From JBKBMT01 sp046295655 (GTDB lineage Bacteria; Pseudomonadota; Alphaproteobacteria; Rhodobacterales; Rhodobacteraceae), in contig JBKBMT010000054.1 in the NCBI GenBank assembly GCA_046295655.1, forward strand, positions 1 through 18,065: a stretch of DNA of 18,065 nucleotides. The letters run 5' to 3'. Each line of letters opens with the position of its first letter. Within the stretch, counting starts at the first letter, position 1. Below the pieces are notes generated by a model, which was given only the letters and a program-made list of their open reading frames with translations, ran no database searches and had not been told where the DNA came from. This document shows positions 13,023 through 18,065 of the stretch, in pieces. A program made the position numbers and the translations under genes.

Positions 13023-14885
13023 ATGCTTGTGATCGAGGCGCTGGACTATTCCGTTGACGGACGCCCCCTGTTCGAGGGCGCCTCGGCGCGCATCCCCGCC
13101 GGGCACAAGGTGGGGCTTGTGGGGCGCAACGGCAGCGGCAAGACGACGCTGTTCCGGCTGATCCGGGGCGAGGTCCTGCCCGACGGCGGCCGGATCGACC
13201 TGCCTGCCCGTTCGCGGATCGGAGGTGTCGCACAGGAGGTGCCGGCAGGGCCGGAAAGCCTTCTGGACACGGTGCTGTCCGCCGATTCCGAACGCGCGGC
13301 GCTGCTGGCCGAGGCCGAGGCCGCAACCGACCCGGCGCGCATCGCCGCCGTGCAGGCGCGGCTGGCCGACATCGACGCGTGGTCGGCCGAGGCCCGGGCC
13401 GCCTCCATCCTGCGCGGGCTCGGGTTCGACGCCGCGGCCCAGGCCCGGCCCTGCGCCGATTTCTCGGGCGGCTGGCGGATGCGGGTGGCGCTGGCGGGGG
13501 TTCTGTTCTCGGCCCCCGACCTGCTGCTGCTCGACGAACCCACGAACTATCTCGATCTCGAAGGTGCGCTGTGGCTGGAAAGCTATCTGGCGCGCTATCC
13601 GCATACCGTGCTGGTCATAAGCCACGACCGCGGGCTTCTGAACCGGGCCGTTGCCCATATCCTGCATCTGGAGAACCGGAAGCTGACCCTCTGGTCGGGC
13701 GGCTACGATGCCTTTGCCCGGTCCCGGGCGGAACAGCGGGCGGTGCAGTCGGCCGAGGCGAAGAAGCAGGCCGCGCGCCGGGCGCATCTGCAATCCTTCG
13801 TGGACCGGTTCCGCGCCAAGGCCTCGAAGGCGGTGCAGGCCCAGAGCCGGCTGAAGATGCTGGAGCGGATGACGCCGATCGCCGCGCCCGAGGACGCACG
13901 CCGCGTGGCCTTCGCCTTTCCCGCGCCCGAGGAACTGGCGCCGCCGATCCTGACGATGGAAGACCTCGCGGTGGGCTATGACGGCCGGGCCGTGCTGCGC
14001 GGCCTGTCGCTGCGGATCGACCAGGACGACCGGATCGCGCTTCTGGGCCGCAATGGCGAGGGCAAGTCGACGCTGTCGAAGCTGATCGCCGGGCGGTTGC
14101 CGCCGATCTCTGGCCGGATGATACGGTCGCCCCGGCTACGGATCGGCTATTTCGCCCAGCACCAGGTGGACGAGCTGGAACTGGACGACACGCCGCTCCA
14201 GCACGTCCGGCGCCTGCGCCCCGAAGAAGCCGAGACGAAGCTGCGTGCCCGGCTGGCCGGGTTCGGCCTGACCGCGGACCAGGCGGAGACACCGGTCGCC
14301 CGGCTTTCGGGCGGACAGAAGGCGCGGCTTTCGCTGCTGCTGGCAACCATCGATGCGCCGCATCTGCTGATCCTCGACGAACCGACCAACCACCTCGACA
14401 TCGAAAGCCGCGAGGCGCTGGTCGAGGCGCTGACCGAGTATTCCGGCGCGGTGATTCTCGTCAGTCACGACATGCACCTGCTGGGGCTGGTCGCCGACCG
14501 GCTGTGGCTGGTGCAGGGCGGCGCAGTTCGGATATGGGCCCGCGACCTCGACGCCTACCGCGACCACCTGCTGGCTGCCGACGCACCCCCTGCCGCGCGG
14601 ACCCAGGACCGCGCCCGCGCCGAGACCCGTGCCAGGACGCGGCGCGAGGCGTTGCTGGCGGCCCGGGCCGAGGTGCGGCGCTGCGAGGAAAGGCTGGAAA
14701 GGCTTGCCGAAATGCACGCGCGGCTGTCGGGAATCCTGTCCGACCCCGCGCTCTACGATGGCGCCCGGCTCGCCGATGCGGAAGGATACCAGCGAAAGTT
14801 CGCCGAGGTCGAGGACGGCATCCGCCGGGCCGAGGCACTCTGGCTTGCGGCCCAGGAACGGCTCGAGGAGGCCGAGGCGGAATGA
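13023..14885 (+). CDS. ABC-F family ATP-binding protein (Uup/YheS-like)
   Basis: A 620-residue soluble protein with two ABC ATPase domains and no membrane segment, the mark of the ABC-F family, whose members act on ribosomes rather than in transport. Domain 1 has Walker A GRNGSGKTT (34-42), a signature DFSGGWRMR (about 146-154) and LDEPTNYLD (170-178). An arginine/lysine-rich linker with RFRAKASKAVQAQSR follows (about 262-276). Domain 2 has GRNGEGKST (342-350), LSGGQKAR (428-435) and LDEPTNHLD (451-459). The last 80 residues form a charged coiled coil as in Uup/YheS relatives. It looks housekeeping rather than a resistance factor. The stop overlaps the start of marC-like gene by 4 bases (ATGA), so the pair is coupled. 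Confidence 0.95.
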   Translation: MLVIEALDYSVDGRPLFEGASARIPAGHKVGLVGRNGSGKTTLFRLIRGEVLPDGGRIDLPARSRIGGVAQEVPAGPESLLDTVLSADSERAALLAEAEAATDPARIAAVQARLADIDAWSAEARAASILRGLGFDAAAQARPCADFSGGWRMRVALAGVLFSAPDLLLLDEPTNYLDLEGALWLESYLARYPHTVLVISHDRGLLNRAVAHILHLENRKLTLWSGGYDAFARSRAEQRAVQSAEAKKQAARRAHLQSFVDRFRAKASKAVQAQSRLKMLERMTPIAAPEDARRVAFAFPAPEELAPPILTMEDLAVGYDGRAVLRGLSLRIDQDDRIALLGRNGEGKSTLSKLIAGRLPPISGRMIRSPRLRIGYFAQHQVDELELDDTPLQHVRRLRPEEAETKLRARLAGFGLTADQAETPVARLSGGQKARLSLLLATIDAPHLLILDEPTNHLDIESREALVEALTEYSGAVILVSHDMHLLGLVADRLWLVQGGAVRIWARDLDAYRDHLLAADAPPAARTQDRARAETRARTRREALLAARAEVRRCEERLERLAEMHARLSGILSDPALYDGARLADAEGYQRKFAEVEDGIRRAEALWLAAQERLEEAEAE

Positions 14886-15514
14886 GCATCGACCCGGCCT
14901 TCCTGATCACCGCCTTCGTGACCCTGTTCGTGATCGTCGATCCGGTCGCGCTGGTGCCGATGTTCATCCCGCTCACCCGCGGTCAGAGCGCGGCGCAGCG
15001 GCGGCGGATCGCGCTGCGCGCCTGTCTGGTCGCCTTCGGGATCCTGACGCTGTTCGGCCTGGCCGGCGAGGCGGTGCTGGCGCTGGTCGGCATCTCGATG
15101 CCGGCGTTCCGTATCGCGGGCGGGGTGCTGCTGTTCCTAACCGCACTCGACATGCTGTTCGAGCGGCGCACCCGCCGGCGCGAGGACAAGACCCACGATC
15201 CGCACGAGGCCGAAGATCCGTCGGTCTTTCCGCTGGCCATCCCGCTGATCGCCGGGCCGGGCGCGATTGCCTCGATGATCCTGCTGGTGGGTCAGGCGGG
15301 GCCGGGCTGGCAAGGCGTTCTTGCCGTGCATCTGGTGATGGCCGCGGTGATCGGCCTCAGCTTCCTGATGTTCCTTGTCGCCGCCCCGGTGGAACGCGCC
15401 CTGGGACGCACCGGCACGCTTGTGGTGACGCGGCTGCTGGGGATGCTGCTGGCCGCGCTCTCGGTCCAGTTCATCATCGACGGGGTGCGTGGCACCGGAT
15501 TGATCGGCAGCTGA
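14882..15514 (+). CDS. MarC family integral membrane protein
   Basis: A 210-residue protein with about six transmembrane segments, matching the MarC (UPF0056) family. The N-terminus FLITAFVTLFVIVDPVALVPMFIPLT carries the conserved DP pair in the first helix, repeated in the second half as PLAIPLIAGPGAIASMILL. A charged cytosolic loop (RRTRRREDKTHDPHEAEDPS, about residues 98-117) divides the halves. MarC proteins were once linked to multiple antibiotic resistance, but that link was not upheld; transport of small molecules is supposed and function is unsettled. Its ATG overlaps the ABC-F stop (ATGA), so it depends on coupled translation. It converges on the FAD oxidoreductase gene. Confidence 0.93.
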   Translation: MSIDPAFLITAFVTLFVIVDPVALVPMFIPLTRGQSAAQRRRIALRACLVAFGILTLFGLAGEAVLALVGISMPAFRIAGGVLLFLTALDMLFERRTRRREDKTHDPHEAEDPSVFPLAIPLIAGPGAIASMILLVGQAGPGWQGVLAVHLVMAAVIGLSFLMFLVAAPVERALGRTGTLVVTRLLGMLLAALSVQFIIDGVRGTGLIGS

Positions 15515-15532
15515 CGCCTGCGCAGGGGTCAG
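15511..15532. terminator. Palindrome covering the two convergent stop codons
   Basis: CTGAC (15511-15515) and GTCAG (15528-15532) flank CCTG-CG-CAGG, with one G-G mismatch between the two parts, so 22 bases are almost perfectly self-complementary. It contains both the marC-like stop (15512-15514) and the stop of the opposite oxidoreductase gene (15529-15531). It may serve as a two-way transcription end, but there is no T-run. Confidence 0.3.
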
Positions 15533-16701
15533 ACCACCGCACGCTCCAGAAGCGGCCGGCCCTGCAACACCCGCTCCACCCCCAGATCGGAAAGGTCCAG
15601 CGTCTGCCACCCGCCGGTGAGGATCGCCTCGGCAAGCCCGCGCCCGACAGCGGGCGCCTGCTGCAGCCCGTGACCCGAAAAGCCCGTCATCAGGTATAGG
15701 TCGGGCCGGGCCGGGTGGGCACCGAGGATCGCGTTCTGGTCGAGCGTGTTGTAGTCGTAGTGCCCGACCCAGAAGCGCTGCACCCGGACCGCATCGAAGC
15801 CCTCGCAGCGGGCATAGAGCATGGGCCAGATCGCGTCCTCGAACAGGTGGTGATCGGGGTCGAAATCCCCGGGGTCGCAGGGGCCGTCCGCGGCCGGCAC
15901 GGTCGCGGTGATCCATTGGCCGTGTTCGGGACGCAGGTAACAGCCCTGATGGTCGATGATCAGCGGCGCGTCCGGGTGGCGGGCGTTGGGCGCATCAATG
16001 ACGAACACGGTGCGCTTGCGCGGCTCGACCGGCAGCGACAGCCCGGCCCAGGCCATCACCTCCGAGGCCCGGGTGCCGGCCGCATTCACGACCGCGGCAC
16101 AGGAAACGGCGGTGCCGTCGGTCAGCCGCACCGCCCGGATCCTGTCTCCGTCCAGGTCGAGGCCGCAGGCCTCGGCATGCCGGAACAGCGCGCCCTGGCG
16201 CCGGGCGGCGGTGCGGAACCCCGCCAGCAGCCCCATGTTGTCGAACCAGCCTTCGTCCCGCGCGCCGAAGGATCCGGCGCTGAGGTCGTCGGTCGTCATC
16301 CACGGCCAGCGCCCCGCGATCTGCGCCGGAGTGAGCACCCGCGTATCGGCACCGAGCGCGTTCTGCATCGCCGCAAGCTCGGCCATGACGGCCGGCGCCT
16401 CGGCCGATGCGGCAAGGAACAGATATCCGTTCTCGCGCAGGCCAAGGTCTCCCGCACTGCCCTCGAGGCCAAGCTCGACCCCGAAATCGCGCAGGAAACC
16501 GATGCCGAAGCGCGAGATCGCGACGTTCACCGGGCTGGAGAACTGCTGCCGGATCGAGGCAACCGAAAGCGCCGTCGCCGCCCGGGCATGAGTCGGATCG
16601 CGCTCCAGAACGGTCACGCCGATACCCGGCGACATCCGGGTCAGCCAATAGGCCACGGACGCGCCCATCACGCCGCCGCCGATCACGACTATGTCCGACA
16701 A
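15529..16701 (-). CDS. FAD-dependent oxidoreductase of the DAO (amino-acid/sarcosine oxidase) family
   Basis: A 390-residue flavoprotein. The N-terminal dinucleotide fold is IVVIGGGVMGASVAYWL (residues 4-20), followed by an acidic ribose-binding residue in VTVLERD. Near the C-terminus, NAILGAHPARPDLYLMTGFSGHGLQQAPAVGRGLAEAI is the typical DAO ending that contacts FAD. The family includes sarcosine, dimethylglycine and D-amino-acid oxidases or dehydrogenases; a small amine or amino-acid substrate is likely but cannot be named. There is no signal peptide or membrane segment. The start codon is TTG (16699-16701), with AGGGGAG about 6 bases before it, and the protein begins exactly where the family does. 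It is divergent from the LuxR-type gene, 116 bases apart, and may be under its control. Confidence 0.93.
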   Translation of the reverse strand: MSDIVVIGGGVMGASVAYWLTRMSPGIGVTVLERDPTHARAATALSVASIRQQFSSPVNVAISRFGIGFLRDFGVELGLEGSAGDLGLRENGYLFLAASAEAPAVMAELAAMQNALGADTRVLTPAQIAGRWPWMTTDDLSAGSFGARDEGWFDNMGLLAGFRTAARRQGALFRHAEACGLDLDGDRIRAVRLTDGTAVSCAAVVNAAGTRASEVMAWAGLSLPVEPRKRTVFVIDAPNARHPDAPLIIDHQGCYLRPEHGQWITATVPAADGPCDPGDFDPDHHLFEDAIWPMLYARCEGFDAVRVQRFWVGHYDYNTLDQNAILGAHPARPDLYLMTGFSGHGLQQAPAVGRGLAEAILTGGWQTLDLSDLGVERVLQGRPLLERAVV

Positions 16702-16817
16702 ATCACGCTCCCCTTCGGACGCGGCAACCGTCTCGACTCGAACGGCGCAGAGGCTGTATCACTGGGTCGGGGATGAGAACAAGCAGGGGACATTCCGCTG
16801 CCTGCTGGGGTTGTCGG

Positions 16818-17624
16818 GTGATCGCGCCGGTGAATTCCGCGCTTGACCACATGCGCAGGATCGTCGCGGCAGAGACCGCGGATCAGCTCTGGCACCGCCT
16901 GATCGGGGCGGTGGGCGATTACGGATTCGACCGCGTCGTCTATGGCTGCACCAGGACCCGGAGCGAAGGCTCGCTTGGCGACATCCGCGATGCGATGTTC
17001 CTGTCGAACCATCCCGGCGGGACCGAGCCCGACGGTTTCGACATGCGCTTCTTCATGCGCACCCCGATGTTCCGCTGGGCGATGACCCACACCGGCGCCT
17101 GTTCCTGGCGCTGGGCCGAGGACGAACGCGACGCAGGACGGCTGACCACGGACGAGATCGCGGCGATGGATGCCGCCCGCCGCTCGGGACGGCAGGCAGG
17201 CTACACGATCTCTTTCGCCGATCCCTCGCCGCGGGCAAAGGGGGCGATGGGTCTGACCGCCCGACCGGACCTGAGCCAGCCCGAGGTCGATGCGCTGTGG
17301 CAGCGTCTGGGCCAGGAGATCGAGGCGATCTGCACGGTCTTTCACCTGCGCATGGGACAGATGCCGATCCGGGGCGAACGGCGGCCGCTCAGCCCCCGCC
17401 AACGCGAGGCGCTGGAATGGGTGGCCGAAGGCAAGACGACCCAGGACATCGCCCAGATCATGGGTGTCTCGCCCGCGATGGTCGAGAAGCATCTGCGCCT
17501 TGCGCGCGAGGCGCTCGACGTGGAGACGACCGCCCATGCGGTCGCCAAGGCCGCGCTTCTGAACCAGCTTTTCTCGGCGCTCCAACCCGCCGGCGGGATC
17601 GGCAGCCGGGTTGACGCAAGGTAA
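16818..17624 (+). CDS. LuxR-type regulator with autoinducer-binding domain
   Basis: From the GTG at 16818 this is a 268-residue two-domain regulator. Residues 10-175 look like the acyl-homoserine-lactone binding domain (YGFDRVVYGCTR, then the aromatic stretch FRWAMTHTGACSWRW and RQAGYTISFADPSPRAKGAMGLTA). Residues 190-250 are a GerE/LuxR helix-turn-helix (LSPRQREALEWVAEGKTTQDIAQIMGVSPAMVEKHL). A GGGG stretch 7 bases before the GTG supports this start; the ATG at 16851 would remove part of the first conserved helix, and an ATG at 16774 is possible but adds an unfamiliar Cys/Trp-rich segment. No luxI-type synthase gene is in the window. The 441 bases after it lack a gene. Ligand binding is inferred from the fold, so it may be an orphan receptor. 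Confidence 0.9.
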   Translation: MIAPVNSALDHMRRIVAAETADQLWHRLIGAVGDYGFDRVVYGCTRTRSEGSLGDIRDAMFLSNHPGGTEPDGFDMRFFMRTPMFRWAMTHTGACSWRWAEDERDAGRLTTDEIAAMDAARRSGRQAGYTISFADPSPRAKGAMGLTARPDLSQPEVDALWQRLGQEIEAICTVFHLRMGQMPIRGERRPLSPRQREALEWVAEGKTTQDIAQIMGVSPAMVEKHLRLAREALDVETTAHAVAKAALLNQLFSALQPAGGIGSRVDAR

Positions 17625-17640
17625 GGATTACCCGACTTAC
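17621..17640. promoter_or_regulatory. Inverted repeat at the luxR-type gene's stop, possible operator
   Basis: GTAAG (17621-17625) and CTTAC (17636-17640) form a perfect 5-bp inverted repeat with 10 bases between, a total of 20 bases, the size of a lux box. It includes the TAA stop and lies just after TTGACG (17611-17616). The sequence does not match the classical CTG-N10-CAG core, so binding by the neighbouring regulator is a guess. Confidence 0.25.
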
Positions 17641-18065
17641 GCGAGGCCGACTCGCGGGGGATACTTCTCCCGTTCCTTCCGTGAGTGCTGGCGAAAGCCT
17701 GAGGAACAGCCCGAACCCGCGGCGAGAATTTCAGGCATCGGGCCGGGCAACCGGGGCACCGGTGCCGGGTCGGACGCCCATTCAGGCGCTCCGGCCCGGC
17801 AGCACGGGGCAGCGGGATCGGCACCGGCAGGTAGGGAATCCCCGACTAGGATGACGCGTCGTAAACGGTAAGTGTCGGCACGGTCGGCGCGGGCAGAAAC
17901 ATGGCTCGCGGCGATTCGGGCAGCGCAGGCGCCTCTCCGGTGCCGGCGCTTCCGCTCCCTGATCGAGGTCGTGCAGGGTATCCCGCGCCGATCCGGTCGC
18001 CCGCAACCGCGCCGGTCCTCATCCCCGATTCAGGCGCGAGAAACGGGAAGCGGTGCGACTCCCCA
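17625..18065. other. Gene-poor stretch downstream of the luxR-type gene
   Basis: These 441 bases hold no coding frame I can support on either strand: candidate frames are short, lack ribosome-binding sites, and read as arginine/proline-rich GC-driven sequence. A frame from a GTG at 17872 is open to the window edge but has no ribosome-binding site and no familiar motif. The stretch does contain a long hairpin (17763-17801) and a 12-base palindrome GGCACCGGTGCC (17755-17766) overlapping its left foot. It may be an intergenic regulatory region or an eroded gene. Confidence 0.5.
17763..17801. repeat. Long stable hairpin, 16 base pairs
   Basis: TGCCGGGTCGGA (17763-17774) pairs with TCCGGCCCGGCA (17790-17801) with a single G-T wobble; inside it CGCC (17775-17778) pairs with GGCG (17785-17788), leaving one bulged C and a 6-base loop. 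No T-run follows on either strand. It could be a structured RNA, a Rho-independent-like end without T-run, or an extragenic palindromic repeat unit. Confidence 0.5.

Noticed and set aside
16721..16817. Lux-box-like palindrome in the divergent spacer (GCAGG...CCTGC around 16784-16806)
   Set aside because: The arms are only 4-5 bases with 13 bases between, and the spacing and sequence do not fit a lux box; chance is likely in this base composition.
17872..18065. Open frame from a GTG to the right edge (MSARSARAETWLAAIRAAQA...)
   Set aside because: There is no ribosome-binding site and no known motif, and it becomes Arg/Pro/Ser-rich. It may be reconsidered if sequence beyond the edge continues it.

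Overview
The window is a GC-rich, gene-dense bacterial chromosome segment. Codon use, gene complement and protein sequences fit an alphaproteobacterium, most likely Rhodobacterales (Rhodobacter/Paracoccus relatives). Supporting signs are a short second-type glutamyl-tRNA synthetase, a tandem glycine riboswitch before gcvTHP, a LuxR-type regulator and TTGACC-N17-TATC tRNA promoters. The lineage is inferred from the sequence and was not confirmed by a search.

Left part (1-4796): the 5' part of an elongator tRNA-Met lies on the minus strand at the edge, with a clear promoter. Next comes the leftward glycine cleavage operon gcvT-gcvH-gcvP, preceded by a tandem glycine riboswitch and a promoter abutting it. 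gcvP carries a frameshift near its 3' end, best explained by a 7-nt deletion, that would cost about 110 C-terminal residues. It is either a real lesion or an assembly error.

Middle (4797-9919): a divergent gamma-glutamylcyclotransferase-like gene and a small secreted PepSY protein face a leftward pair, gltX and a MATE transporter (4-nt gap). Divergent from gltX lie a small HExxH zincin-like gene and a Tat-exported MBL-fold hydrolase that ends at a good intrinsic terminator.

Relic and tRNA zone (9920-12040): a decayed adenine DNA methyltransferase keeps a DPPF motif and the family's C-terminal signature but has lost its middle. wrbA follows on the minus strand, then a complete tRNA-Gly(TCC) with its promoter, a possible 47-aa Q/P-rich small protein and a TfoX C-terminal-domain protein.

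Right part (12041-18065): ndk (minus) is divergent from a promoter-led 96-aa glycine-zipper-like small protein with a likely TTG start. A translationally coupled ABC-F ATPase/MarC pair follows. A FAD-dependent oxidoreductase (TTG start) is divergent from a LuxR-type autoinducer-domain regulator with no synthase gene in the window. The last 441 bases hold no convincing gene but contain a 20-bp inverted repeat at the luxR stop and a long stable hairpin.

Most of this is ordinary core genome. The parts most worth a second look are the gcvP lesion, the methyltransferase relic, the two small proteins and the luxR-downstream region. No CRISPR array, insertion sequence or prophage was seen.
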